Shown: positions 14,994-24,203 of the stretch, piece by piece
Position numbering within the stretch: position 1 is the stretch's first letter
Layout of the letters: each line of letters begins with the position of its first letter
The notes under the pieces: model-generated
Told to the model about the DNA's origin: nothing
The model's input: the letters and a program-made list of their open reading frames with translations, nothing else
Databases searched by the model: none
NCBI RefSeq assembly: GCF_010668395.1
Contig: NZ_WUEY01000004.1
Coordinates: 62,001-126,000, forward strand
DNA length: 64,000 bases
Source: Martinezella lusitana
GTDB lineage: Bacteria; Pseudomonadota; Alphaproteobacteria; Rhizobiales; Rhizobiaceae
Direction: 5' to 3'
Made by a program: the position numbers and the translations under genes

Positions 14994-16123
14994 AGCATTT
15001 TCATTTTTCCTGGCAGGGCGCGCTCTCCCTTTTTCTCTGTCTTGTGGCGATCCCCGCGCTGCCGCTGCTTGGCGCCGATGCCGCCGCGCCCGTCAGCAGC
15101 GGAACGACATTTGTCGTTTTCATTCTCATTGCTGCCGCCGCCGCCTTCTCCTTCATGAATATCTCAAGGGACCTGTGCGCGGCGATCCTCTTCTTCGGGG
15201 CGCATGCTGCGGCATGGCTGCTGCTGTCGGGGGTTTCCGGCAATGAAGGCACGGCACAGATATCCTTCTTCATTCTGATTGCAGCCGCATGGCTGCTGGC
15301 GTGGAGATGCGTTTCCGTCCTGTCCTCGATGCGCGCGCAATCGACTGCCGGCAACTACGCGCTGCGCCTGTTGATCCCGGCGGTCTTCGGCGTATGGATC
15401 CTGATCATCTGGGAAGCGGTCACGCGCGGCGCCGGCGTTTCCCTGGTTCTGCTGCCGCCGCCCAGTGCCATCGGCGTCAGAATCGCCAATTCGCTGCCGA
15501 CGCTCTGGATCGACGTCCGCCAGACGATCCTGACGTCTGTCCTGATCGGCTACATCATCGGCTGCGCCAGCGGCTTCGTCGTTGCCATCCTCGCGGATCG
15601 CTTCGCCTTCCTGCGCCGCGGTCTGCTTCCGATCGGCAATTTCGTCTCGGCGCTGCCCATCATCGGCGTCGCGCCGATCATGGTCATGTGGTTCGGCTTC
15701 GATTGGCAGTCCAAGGCTGCCGTCGTCGTCATCATGACGTTCTTCCCTATGCTGGTGAACACCGTGACGGGCCTCACCGCCGCCGGCAACATGGAACGCG
15801 ACCTGATGCGCACCTACGCATCGAGCTACTGGCAGACCCTGTTCAAGCTGCGCCTGCCTGCAGCCGCCCCCTTTATTTTCAACGCGCTGAAGATCAACTC
15901 GACCCTGGCAATGATTGGTGCCATCGTGGCGGAATTCTTCGGCACGCCCATGTCGGGCATGGGCTTCCGCATTTCAACCGAAAACGGCCGGTTGAACCTC
16001 GACATGGTCTGGGCCGAAATCGCGGTTGCCGCGATCGCAGGCTCCGTCTTCTACGGTATCGTCGCCATCATCGAACGAATGGTGACGTTCTGGCATCCGT
16101 CTATCCGTGGTGGGCAGACGTAA
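14990..16123 (+). CDS. ABC importer permease 2 with an extra N-terminal membrane domain
   Basis: 377 residues, about 110 longer than a usual permease of this family. The first 110 residues form four additional hydrophobic helices (near 10-28, 39-56, 61-79, 88-108). The standard permease core follows from about residue 125, with its EAA loop at ERDLMRTYASSYWQTLFKLRLP and a conserved ALPIIGVAPIMVMWFG segment. The start overlaps the previous stop (ATGA). The extension is not explained by the family norm. Confidence 0.85.
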   Translation: MKHFHFSWQGALSLFLCLVAIPALPLLGADAAAPVSSGTTFVVFILIAAAAAFSFMNISRDLCAAILFFGAHAAAWLLLSGVSGNEGTAQISFFILIAAAWLLAWRCVSVLSSMRAQSTAGNYALRLLIPAVFGVWILIIWEAVTRGAGVSLVLLPPPSAIGVRIANSLPTLWIDVRQTILTSVLIGYIIGCASGFVVAILADRFAFLRRGLLPIGNFVSALPIIGVAPIMVMWFGFDWQSKAAVVVIMTFFPMLVNTVTGLTAAGNMERDLMRTYASSYWQTLFKLRLPAAAPFIFNALKINSTLAMIGAIVAEFFGTPMSGMGFRISTENGRLNLDMVWAEIAVAAIAGSVFYGIVAIIERMVTFWHPSIRGGQT

Positions 16124-16178
16124 TCCAGGATCTCCTCAAGGGATCAAGGCATAACTCCAGAGGGAAAAGGGTGAAGAC

Positions 16179-17147
16179 ATGAAAAAAATAATGTTTGCAT
16201 TGATGGCGAGCGCAATGACGCTCGCCGCCACCCAGGCTGCAATGGCAGCGGACAAGGTGACGCTGCAGCTGAAATGGGTGGCCCAGGGCCAGTTCGGCGG
16301 CTACTTCGTCGCCAAGGACAAGGGCTTCTACAAGGAGGAAGGCCTCGATGTCGATATCAAGCCGGGCGGCCCGGATATCGCTCCCGAACAGGTGATCGCC
16401 GGCGGCGGCGCCGATGTCATCGTCGACTGGATGGGCGGTGCGCTGGTTGCCCGCGAGAAAGGCGTGCCGCTGGTCAACATCGCCCAGCCCTTCGACAAGT
16501 CCGGCCTGGAGCTGATCTGCCCCAAGGACGGCCCGGTCAAGACGGAGAAGGATTTCAAGGGGCACACCCTCGGCGTCTGGTTCTACGGCAACGAGTATCC
16601 GTTCTTCGCCTGGATGCACAAGCTTGGCCTGAAGACCGACGGCGGCAAGGATGGCGTCAACGTGCTGAAGCAGAGCTTCGACGTGCAGCCGCTCGTCCAG
16701 AAGCAGGCCGACTGCATCTCCGTCATGACCTATAATGAGTACTGGCAGGCGATCGATGCCGGTTTCAAGGCGGAAGACCTGACTGTCTTCAACTATACCA
16801 AGCTCGGCAACGACCTTCTGGAAGACGGTCTCTACGTCAAGGAAGACAAGCTGAAGGACGCGAAGTTCAAGGCCGACATGGTGAAGTTCGTTCGCGCCTC
16901 GATGAAGGGCTGGAAATACGCCGTCGAACATCCGGACGAAGCCGCCGAGATTGTCATGGACAACGGCGGTCAGGATGAAAACCACCAGAAGCGCATGGCA
17001 GGCGAAGTCGCCAAGCTGATCGGCAGCGGCAAGCTCGACATGAAGCTTTACGACCGCACGATCGAAGCCCTGCTCGATCAGAAGATCATCACCAAGAAGC
17101 CGTCCGGCGCCTATACGCATGAGATCACGGACGCCGCGCTGAAGTAG
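16179..17147 (+). CDS. ABC importer substrate-binding protein (ThiY/NMT1 family)
   Basis: 322 residues with a signal peptide (cleavage after about residue 23, ATQAAMA-ADK). The mature start LQLKWVAQGQFGGYFVAKDKG is the hallmark of the NMT1/ThiY group, which binds pyrimidine-like ligands such as thiamine precursors; riboflavin binders are related. GADVIVDWMGGALVAREKG and VWFYGNEYPFFAWM line the pocket. It closes the importer operon and is followed by a strong terminator. The ligand is unproven; a pyrimidine or related base is suggested by family and by the adjoining preTA, hydA and hyuC genes. Confidence 0.85.
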   Translation: MKKIMFALMASAMTLAATQAAMAADKVTLQLKWVAQGQFGGYFVAKDKGFYKEEGLDVDIKPGGPDIAPEQVIAGGGADVIVDWMGGALVAREKGVPLVNIAQPFDKSGLELICPKDGPVKTEKDFKGHTLGVWFYGNEYPFFAWMHKLGLKTDGGKDGVNVLKQSFDVQPLVQKQADCISVMTYNEYWQAIDAGFKAEDLTVFNYTKLGNDLLEDGLYVKEDKLKDAKFKADMVKFVRASMKGWKYAVEHPDEAAEIVMDNGGQDENHQKRMAGEVAKLIGSGKLDMKLYDRTIEALLDQKIITKKPSGAYTHEITDAALK

Positions 17148-17173
17148 TCTCAAACCGCTTCCAGCCACTGAAA

Positions 17174-17205
17174 CGCGCGAGATTTCGGCCTCGCGCGTTT
17201 TTTTT
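17174..17205 (+). terminator. Terminator of the ABC importer operon
   Basis: Perfect 8-bp stem CGCGCGAG (17174-17181) / CTCGCGCG (17190-17197), loop ATTTCGGC, then eight T residues. A clear intrinsic terminator. Confidence 0.92.
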
Positions 17206-17495
17206 CATTTTGTAACAGCGGCAACAAAAGGCTGGCTTTCTTGCAGCATTTGGCTGAAAAGCCCTCGGCCATCAACTATTCGAATGCTGACATCACAATG
17301 CCGTGATTGCTTCGCAAGGTTGCGAAGGATAGAAATACCCGCGAAATCATTTTCTCGTGATCTTGCGAGAATTGAAAACCGCTCCCATCTACAAGGCGAT
17401 TTTAGGATGAGGGACCCGCAACGCATGACAGACGGATATTACAGCGCCGCACGTCAAATATGACGCGCAAAGGTCGCTGTAACACTTTAAATTTG
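17206..17495. other. Intergenic stretch before the RND operon, no gene seen
   Basis: About 290 AT-richer bases with no supported coding region on either strand. A 73-codon minus-strand frame here has no family resemblance. A regulatory region for the efflux operon is expected, and a palindrome follows immediately. Confidence 0.4.
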
Positions 17496-17543
17496 CTGCA
17501 TAATTTTATCCTTAAATCGATTCCGATTTAAAGAATTATGCAG
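17496..17543. repeat. Nested palindromic element upstream of the RND operon
   Basis: Outer arms CTGCATAATT (17496-17505) and AATTATGCAG (17534-17543) are perfect inverted repeats. Inside, TTAAATCG (17512-17519) and CGATTTAA (17524-17531) are also perfect. The left arm has six extra bases (TTATCC) where the right has two (AG), as if one arm had suffered a deletion. It is a dispersed rhizobial-type palindrome or an operator, 100 bases before the adaptor gene. Confidence 0.6.
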
Positions 17544-17643
17544 TAATCCGCCGGGTAAGCCGGCTCGCATGCATTGATCCCCCGTGTTCGCGACGGAAAA
17601 CAGCGAAATCTCATTTACCAAATGCCGAACTGGAACCGGACGC

Positions 17644-18834
17644 ATGGCCCTCACGCCGTTTAGACTTCTGAGCACGACCGCAATCCTGCTTTCCCTGCTT
17701 TCGGCACACGCCGCGCTGGCAGAGCAGCCAGCCGTTACCGCGCCGAAGCAGAACCTGCCCGCGATCGTCATCACGGCCGCCGCGATCCGCCACCTGACCG
17801 ACAAGGTCGTTGCGACCGGGACCGTGAAGGCCGTCGAGGAGGTCTATATCCAGCCGCAGGTGGATGGTCTCTCCATCCGCTCGCTCAACGCCGATGTCGG
17901 CGACAAGGTCGATGCGAACAGCACGCTCGCCACGCTGAACGACGATGCGCTGATCCTGCAGAAGAGCCAGATGGGAGCGACCCGGGCCAAGGGCGAGGCA
18001 AGCCTTGCACAGCTGCGCGCGCAGCTCACCGAGGCTCGCGCCAATGCGGAAGAAGCGGAATTGCAGCGGATCCGAGCCGTCGCCATGGGCGCCAAGGGCA
18101 CGGTATCGACCTCCTCGGTCGAGCAGGCGACGGCTGCAGCCGCCGCCAACAAGGCGCGCGTGGTTTCCGCCGAACAGGCGATCGCGGTTGCCGAGGCCGA
18201 TCTCAAGGTCACGGACAGCCAGATCGCCGACACCGACCTCAAGCTTGCCCGCACCGGCATCAAGACCCCGGTTGCGGGCACCGTCGCCTCGCGCAACGCC
18301 CGCGTCGGCGCCATCGCCAATGGCAATGGCGATCCGCTCTTCACCATCATCCGCGAAAGCCAGCTCGAACTGGTGGTCGATGTATCCGAGAGCGACATTA
18401 CCAAGATCGCCATCGGGCAGAAGGCTCTCATGGCGCTTTCCGGCAGCCGCGAGAAGCTTGCCGGAGCCGTCCGTCTCGTTGCGCCGATCGTCGATCCTGT
18501 CACCCGTCTCGGCGCGGTGCATATCTCCATCGACGATGGCGAGAAGGCTCGCGCCGGCATGTATGGCAGCGCCGAGATCATCATTCGCCAGGAGGATGGC
18601 GTCGCCCTGCCCCTGACGGCCGTCAACAGCGATGAAAACGGCTCCTCCGCCCGCAAGGTCGACAACGGCGTGGTCAAGTTCGTGAATGTCGAGACCGGCA
18701 TTCAGGACGGCGGTTACGTCGAGATTCTCAACGGCCTCAAGGCAGGCGACGAGGTCGTCGCCAAGGCCGGTGCCTACGTTCGCGACGGCGATCACATCAC
18801 GCCCGTGCGCGACGCGTCGCAAGCCTCCAACTGA
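17644..18834 (+). CDS. RND efflux periplasmic adaptor (membrane fusion) protein
   Basis: 396 residues. Signal peptide of about 26 residues (LLSTTAILLSLLSAHAALA). The lipoyl/barrel-sandwich halves are visible as VDGLSIRSLNADVGDKVDANSTLATLN and TGIKTPVAGTVASRNARVGAIAN. They flank a long alpha-helical hairpin (about 95-190, Ala/Glu-rich), then a beta-barrel and a C-terminal membrane-proximal domain. It links the pump encoded next to an outer-membrane channel, which is not in this window. The start is chosen at the signal peptide; the frame is open for 20 more codons upstream. Substrate unknown. Confidence 0.88.
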   Translation: MALTPFRLLSTTAILLSLLSAHAALAEQPAVTAPKQNLPAIVITAAAIRHLTDKVVATGTVKAVEEVYIQPQVDGLSIRSLNADVGDKVDANSTLATLNDDALILQKSQMGATRAKGEASLAQLRAQLTEARANAEEAELQRIRAVAMGAKGTVSTSSVEQATAAAAANKARVVSAEQAIAVAEADLKVTDSQIADTDLKLARTGIKTPVAGTVASRNARVGAIANGNGDPLFTIIRESQLELVVDVSESDITKIAIGQKALMALSGSREKLAGAVRLVAPIVDPVTRLGAVHISIDDGEKARAGMYGSAEIIIRQEDGVALPLTAVNSDENGSSARKVDNGVVKFVNVETGIQDGGYVEILNGLKAGDEVVAKAGAYVRDGDHITPVRDASQASN

Positions 18835-18848
18835 GCGAGAACGGCAAG

Positions 18849-21800
18849 ATGAACTTCTCCGCCTGGTCAATCCGAAATCCGGTCGCGCCGCTCCTCGGCT
18901 TCTTCCTGCTGATGGTGGTGGGCGCGCACGCGTTCTTCAATCTGCCGATCACCCGCTTCCCGAACATCGATGTGCCTGTTGTCAACGTCACCGTAACGCA
19001 GAGCGGTGCCTCGCCGGCCGAGCTCGAAATGCAGGTGACGAAGGAGGTCGAAGACGCGGTCGCCGGCATCAACGGCATCGACGAGATCCAGTCGACCGTC
19101 ACCGACGGCCAGTCGCAGACCGTGGTCATCTTCCGCCTGGAAGTGCCGACGGAGCAGGCGGTTCAGGACACCAAGGACGCCATCGACCGCATCCGCGGCA
19201 ACCTGCCCTCCACGATCGACGAGCCAATCGTCTCCAAGGTCGACGTCGAAGGCCAGGCGATCCAGAGTTTTGCAGTTTCCTCGCCGAACATGACGCTGGA
19301 AGAACTGTCCTGGTTCGTGGACGATACCGTCAAGCGCGCCCTGCAGGGCCAGGCGGGCATCGGCCGCGTCGACCGCTACGGCGGCGCCGACCGCGAAGTG
19401 CGCATCGAGCTCGATCCGAACAAGCTGAACGCCTACGGTATCACGGCGCTTTCGGTGAGCCAGCAGCTGCGCAGCACCAATATCGATCTCGGCTCCGGCC
19501 GCGGCCAGGTTGCCGGCAGCGAACAGGCGATCCGCGTGCTCGGCGACGCCCGCAATGTCGCCCAGCTTGCCGATACCACGATCGCGCTCACCAACGGCCG
19601 CTTCGTCAAGCTCTCCGATCTCGGCGTAATCAAGGACACCTATCAGGAACCGAAATCCTTCTCGCGCTTCGACAGCGCGCCTGTCGTCACCTTCGGCGTG
19701 TTCCGCGCCAAGGGCGCCAGCGAAGTAACGGTCGCGAAGACGGTGGCCGATACGCTCAGCAAGGTACGCGTGGAGAACCCGAACGTCTCGATAGAGATGA
19801 TCGACGACGCCGTTTACTACACCTACGGCAACTACGAGTCCGCGATGCATACGCTGCTCGAAGGCGCCCTGCTGGCCGTTATCGTGGTGTTCCTGTTCCT
19901 GCGGAACTGGCGCGCGACGCTGATATCGGCGGTTGCGTTGCCGCTGTCTGCGATCCCGACCTTCTGGGTCATGCACCAGATCGGCTTTTCGCTGAACCTC
20001 GTGAGCTTCCTGGCGCTGACGCTGGCGACCGGTATTCTCGTGGACGACGCCATCGTCGAAATCGAAAATATCGCCCGCCACATCAAGATGGGCAAGACGC
20101 CATATCGGGCCGCCATCGATGCTGCCGACGAAATCGGCCTGGCGGTGATCGCGACCACATTCACCATCATCGCGGTCTTCGTGCCCGTCTCGTTCATGCC
20201 TGGCATCCCGGGCCAGTATTTCATCCAGTTCGGCCTCACGGTCGCCTTCTCGGTGTTCTTCTCGCTGCTGGTGGCGCGCCTGATAACGCCGATGATGGCG
20301 GCCTATCTGATGCGCGCCGAGGATGGCGTCGAAGATCATCACGACAATGACGGCCGCTTCATGCGCGGCTATAGCTGGCTGGTGCGGCAGACGACGAAGC
20401 GCTGGTACACGCGCTATCCGACGCTGATTGCCGCCTTCGCCTTCTCGGTCGCCTCCGTTGTCGCCCTCGTGATGTTCGTCCCCGGCAGCTTCATTCCGCC
20501 GGACGATTCCTCGCGCATCGTGCTGTCGGCCGAATTGCCGCCGAATGCGCGGCTCGACGACACGGAACTTGCGACCAACGAAATCTATCGGCGCGTGAAG
20601 GATATCGACGGCGTTGAAAACGTCTTCGTTCTCGGCGGCGCATCGCCGAAGGGCGATCTGGAACTGCGCCGCGCAACCGTGACGCTGACGCTCGGCAAGC
20701 TCGACCAGTCGCTGACGAAGAAGCTGGTGAACGATGTTCTCGGCTCGCTGCCGGTCATCGGCCCTTACTTGCCGAAGGTCGCCGTCCACGGCCGCGTTCG
20801 GCCGCAGTGGGATGTGGAAAAGGAAGTCTTTGCGAAGCTGCGCTCGATCCCCGACGTCCGCATCACCAAGCTGAACGACCGTGGCGACCGCGACCTGACC
20901 TATAACTTCCTCTCGCGTAGCGAGAAGGATCTGAACCAGGCCGTCGGCATTCTGGAAGCCAAGCTGCGGACCGACCCGGCGCTCGCCAATGTCAGCGCCG
21001 ACGGCGCCCTGCCGCGTCCCGAACTACAGATCTATCCGCGCAAGGACGAAGCCGCGCGCCTCGGCATCACCCCGCAGATGATTTCCGATACCATCCGCGT
21101 GGCCACCATCGGCGATATCGACGCCTCGCTCGCGAAGATCTCGCTCGACGACCGCCAGATCCCGATCCGCGTTCAGGCCTCGCTCGGCATGCGCCGCGAT
21201 CTGGCGGCGATCCGCGCCCTGCGCATCAAGACCGCCTCGGGCACCACGGTTCCGCTATCGAGCGTTGCCGACATCGACTATTCGGAAGGCCTGTCTTCCA
21301 TCAAGCGCAACAACCGCTACCGCGTCGTCGCCATCGGCGCCGACCTGCCGCAGGGCGTGGCGCTGGATACGGCGTCCGAACACTTCCTCGACATCGTCAA
21401 CAACGCCAAGATCCCGACAACGGTGCATCTGGCGGAAAGCGGCGACACCAAGGTCCAGAAGGAAATGCAGCAGAGCTTCGGTAATGCCATGCTGCTTGGC
21501 CTTCTGCTTGTTCTGACGGTGCTGATCCTGCTGTTCAAGGACATCATCCAGCCCTTCACCATTCTGCTGTCGCTGCCCTTGGCGATCGGCGGCGTGGCGC
21601 TGGCATTGATCCTGACCGGCAACGCGCTTTCCATGCCCGTCATGATTGGCATTCTGATGCTCATGGGCATCGTGACGAAGAACGCCATCCTTCTGGTCGA
21701 TTTCGCCATCGAGATGATGCATCAGGGCATGCCGCGGCTGGAAGCGGTCGTCGAAGCCGGCCGCAAGCGGGCCCGCCCGATCATCATGACCTCGATCGCC

Positions 21801-22172
21801 ATGTCGGCCGGCATGTTGCCGTCCGCCCTCGGTGTCGGCGAAGGCGGCTCCTTCCGCGCACCGATGGCCATTGCCGTGATCGGCGGCATCATCGTCTCCA
21901 CCGTGCTCAGCCTGGTGGTCGTGCCGTCCTTCTTCCTGATCATGAACGACCTGTCGCGCCTGCTCGGCTTCCTCTTCGGCAAGCTTGTCGGCAAGAAGGA
22001 TGCGGATGACGAGGTCGTGACCAAGGAAGGCCTGGCGGCCGCCGTCAACGAAAACCGGCAGTCGCTCGCCACGTTGGAAGAGCGCCTGGAGATCATGGAA
22101 AGCAGGGGCACGCGCAGCGCAAAGCCGGCAGGCACGAATGTGCTGAAGCTCCCGCCCTTCGCGGCGGAATAA
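18849..22172 (+). CDS. RND efflux pump, HAE1/AcrB family
   Basis: 1107-residue inner-membrane proton antiporter expelling hydrophobic compounds. Twelve helices in two repeats, each with a large periplasmic loop. The N-terminal signature ITRFPNIDVP..VNVTVTQSGASPAELE is present. The proton-relay pair is in helix 4 (TGILVDDAIVEIENIARH). The second half carries MGIVTKNAILLVDFAIEM and GGSFRAPMAIAVIGGIIVSTVLSLVV. The C-terminus has an additional roughly 60-residue charged tail. It starts 14 bases after the adaptor stop; no TolC-type gene is adjacent. Confidence 0.93.
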   Translation: MNFSAWSIRNPVAPLLGFFLLMVVGAHAFFNLPITRFPNIDVPVVNVTVTQSGASPAELEMQVTKEVEDAVAGINGIDEIQSTVTDGQSQTVVIFRLEVPTEQAVQDTKDAIDRIRGNLPSTIDEPIVSKVDVEGQAIQSFAVSSPNMTLEELSWFVDDTVKRALQGQAGIGRVDRYGGADREVRIELDPNKLNAYGITALSVSQQLRSTNIDLGSGRGQVAGSEQAIRVLGDARNVAQLADTTIALTNGRFVKLSDLGVIKDTYQEPKSFSRFDSAPVVTFGVFRAKGASEVTVAKTVADTLSKVRVENPNVSIEMIDDAVYYTYGNYESAMHTLLEGALLAVIVVFLFLRNWRATLISAVALPLSAIPTFWVMHQIGFSLNLVSFLALTLATGILVDDAIVEIENIARHIKMGKTPYRAAIDAADEIGLAVIATTFTIIAVFVPVSFMPGIPGQYFIQFGLTVAFSVFFSLLVARLITPMMAAYLMRAEDGVEDHHDNDGRFMRGYSWLVRQTTKRWYTRYPTLIAAFAFSVASVVALVMFVPGSFIPPDDSSRIVLSAELPPNARLDDTELATNEIYRRVKDIDGVENVFVLGGASPKGDLELRRATVTLTLGKLDQSLTKKLVNDVLGSLPVIGPYLPKVAVHGRVRPQWDVEKEVFAKLRSIPDVRITKLNDRGDRDLTYNFLSRSEKDLNQAVGILEAKLRTDPALANVSADGALPRPELQIYPRKDEAARLGITPQMISDTIRVATIGDIDASLAKISLDDRQIPIRVQASLGMRRDLAAIRALRIKTASGTTVPLSSVADIDYSEGLSSIKRNNRYRVVAIGADLPQGVALDTASEHFLDIVNNAKIPTTVHLAESGDTKVQKEMQQSFGNAMLLGLLLVLTVLILLFKDIIQPFTILLSLPLAIGGVALALILTGNALSMPVMIGILMLMGIVTKNAILLVDFAIEMMHQGMPRLEAVVEAGRKRARPIIMTSIAMSAGMLPSALGVGEGGSFRAPMAIAVIGGIIVSTVLSLVVVPSFFLIMNDLSRLLGFLFGKLVGKKDADDEVVTKEGLAAAVNENRQSLATLEERLEIMESRGTRSAKPAGTNVLKLPPFAAE

Positions 22173-22203
22173 GACGGCCTAACTGGATATACGAGAAATG
22201 ACG

Positions 22204-22228
22204 GGGCGGCTCAAAGGCCGCCCTGTTC
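22204..22228 (+). terminator. Terminator after the RND operon, overlapping the ureG end
   Basis: Stem GGGCGGC (22204-22210) / GCCGCCC (22217-22223) followed by TGTTCC. It overlaps the last codons of the convergent ureG, so it may serve only the plus strand and is weak. Confidence 0.5.
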
Positions 22229-22822
22229 CTTTAGGAAATCGACGATCCTGCCGACGCCCTCGCCTCGCTTCATGTCGGAAAAAACGAAGGGACGAGCCTG
22301 ACGCATCCGGGCCGCATCCCGATCCATCACGTCGAGATCGACTTCCACGAAGGGCGCCAGATCCTTCTTGTTGATGACGAGAAGGTCCGATCTGGTAATG
22401 CCGGGGCCGCCCTTGCGCGGGATTTCCTCGCCCTGGCAAACCGAAATCACGTAGATGGTGATGTCGGCAAGGTCAGGCGAGAAGGTTGCCGCCAGGTTGT
22501 CTCCGCCGGATTCGATGAAGACCACGTCCAGGTCGGGAAGCCGCTCGTTCAGGCCGGCGATAGCCTGCAGGTTGATCGTCGCGTCTTCGCGGATTGCCGT
22601 ATGGGGGCACCCGCCCGTTTCGACGCCGACGATGCGATCCGACGTCAGCGCCTGCATCCGCACCAGCGCCTCGGCGTCCTCGGTCGTATAGATATCGTTG
22701 GTGACGACGGCGACGGAATAATCGTCGCGCATCGCCTTGCACAGCTTCTCCGTCAGCGCCGTCTTGCCCGAACCGACCGGGCCGCCGATGCCGACACGCA
22801 AGGGTCCATTTCTCGATTTCAT
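22211..22822 (-). CDS. ureG: Urease accessory GTPase UreG
   Basis: 203-residue GTPase that drives nickel insertion into urease. P-loop [10 protein letters not shown] near residues 11-20. [14 protein letters not shown] carries the CPH nickel motif. Also visible are [20 protein letters not shown] and the NKKDLAPFV base-recognition motif. The ATG at 22822 is the family's usual start and has CGGAG eight bases upstream; the frame stays open into ureF but without support. It is the last gene of the urease cluster, 106 bases after ureF. Confidence 0.95.
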   Translation of the reverse strand: MKSRNGPLRVGIGGPVGSGKTALTEKLCKAMRDDYSVAVVTNDIYTTEDAEALVRMQALTSDRIVGVETGGCPHTAIREDATINLQAIAGLNERLPDLDVVFIESGGDNLAATFSPDLADITIYVISVCQGEEIPRKGGPGITRSDLLVINKKDLAPFVEVDLDVMDRDAARMRQARPFVFSDMKRGEGVGRIVDFLKEQGGL

Positions 22823-22928
22823 GCTCGCAACTCCGATAAAGCGATAGCATAGCGAAGCACCTCGCCGCCGCACAGCGGCGAATGACGTAGGCCGTGCTTC
22901 GATTTCGGTATTTTCCCGGCAATGGACA

Positions 22929-23615
22929 TCACGAACGAAAGAGCCGCGTGCCCTGGGTTTCATGCCTCAAGCTCGCAATGTCCGCGTGGACGCTCGCCGA
23001 GCCGAGTTCGTCAAGGCTTGAGTGCGCTGCGCGCCGCGCCACATCGGCAAGGAGATCCTCCAGCCGCGCAAGGATGGCGACGCCTTCCTTCTGTCCGCCG
23101 ATGCCGAGGCGGATACCAGCCGAAACCATCTGCGAGACAAGCGCATGAAGGAAGGCGGCGGTGGCCTTTTCGGCCGGGATGCCATGCGCCCCCGCAACGG
23201 CCCCGACCGCAACCGGATAAGCCGTCCTTGCCGGAAGCATGGAAAAGATCTCGTGCGGCCAGGCGGCCGCCGCCGAGAGGAAGGCATCGCCAAGCAGCAT
23301 GGTCTCATTATGGCGCTCTTTCGAGCCGGCCAGCGCCTCGGCGAGTTCGGCAACGGCTGCAAGCCGCGTCATGTCCCCACCGGCGCGATGCGCCTCGGCC
23401 AGCAGCACCGCGTCATTCCATACCGAACCATGCCGGATGAGGGCCGCAATCCAATCCTTGAGCCCGATGCCGTCGCCCACCAGGCCGTCGTGGACGGCAC
23501 GCTCCAGGCCGCCGGAATAGGCGAAGGATCCCACCGGAAACGCGGGCGACAGCCAAGCCATCAACCGCAGGAGCGCCTGCAGATCGCGATTGTCCGTCAC
23601 CGCCGTATCGGTCAT
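22929..23615 (-). CDS. ureF: Urease accessory protein UreF
   Basis: 228-residue all-helical protein that, with UreD and UreG, forms the urease activation complex. The recognisable N-terminal block [21 protein letters not shown] is the UreF signature. C-terminal [15 protein letters not shown] matches the family end region. Length is normal. The start lies six bases after the ureE stop, so translation is probably coupled. Confidence 0.93.
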   Translation of the reverse strand: MTDTAVTDNRDLQALLRLMAWLSPAFPVGSFAYSGGLERAVHDGLVGDGIGLKDWIAALIRHGSVWNDAVLLAEAHRAGGDMTRLAAVAELAEALAGSKERHNETMLLGDAFLSAAAAWPHEIFSMLPARTAYPVAVGAVAGAHGIPAEKATAAFLHALVSQMVSAGIRLGIGGQKEGVAILARLEDLLADVARRAAHSSLDELGSASVHADIASLRHETQGTRLFRS

Positions 23616-23621
23616 CAGCGT

Positions 23622-24125
23622 TCAATCATGCGAGTGGTCGTGGTGATCGTGCCCATGGTCATGATGCTGGCCGTGGCCATGCGAATGGCCGCTATGGGAA
23701 TGATAGGCGCCGCGGGCAGGCTGGAAAGGCTCGCTCACTTCGGTCACCGTCGCGCCCAGCCCTTCGAGCATGGAGCGGATTACATGATCGCGCAGGATCA
23801 GGATGCGCTCTTCCTCGATCTGTGCGGAAAGATGCCGGTTGCCGAGATGCCAGGCAAGTTCGATCAGATGCCTGCGGTCGCGCGGACGGATCTCGAAGAG
23901 CTTTTCGTCCGCAGCCACGATCTCGATCAGCTCGCCATCCTCGCGCACCAGCAGATCGCCACTGGCGAACAGCACCGGCTCCTTGAGGTCGAGCATGACC
24001 ATCTCGCCGTTTTCGAGATGCAGCAGCTTGCGGCGCAGATGGCGCAGATCGTGCGGCAGGACGACGCGATCGATCGGATTGGAGGAAGGGGTGCCGGCCG
24101 GCAGATAGGAGGTAACGCGTTGCAT
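23622..24125 (-). CDS. ureE: Urease nickel metallochaperone UreE with a His-rich tail
   Basis: 167 residues. Peptide-binding N-domain (about 1-70) and metal-binding C-domain ([25 protein letters not shown]). The last 28 residues are mostly His, with Gly, Asp and Ser between them, a nickel-storage tail as in Klebsiella UreE. The ATG at 24125 begins MQRVTSYL, the usual start; 12 further codons are open upstream. It delivers Ni2+ to UreG. The GGDEF gene sits directly upstream. Confidence 0.93.
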   Translation of the reverse strand: MQRVTSYLPAGTPSSNPIDRVVLPHDLRHLRRKLLHLENGEMVMLDLKEPVLFASGDLLVREDGELIEIVAADEKLFEIRPRDRRHLIELAWHLGNRHLSAQIEEERILILRDHVIRSMLEGLGATVTEVSEPFQPARGAYHSHSGHSHGHGQHHDHGHDHHDHSHD

Positions 24126-24203
24126 GGCGGTTCCAAATGAGAGCTTTGTCAGACCATGCAAAATAGTCGCCCTCAGTGCAAGCGGCTATGGCGCTTGGCG
24201 CGA

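Noticed and set aside
18867..20789. A 640-codon minus-strand frame opposite the RND pump gene
   Set aside because: The plus strand encodes a full-length HAE1 pump. The minus frame is His/Asp/Arg-rich, as typical of antisense translation.
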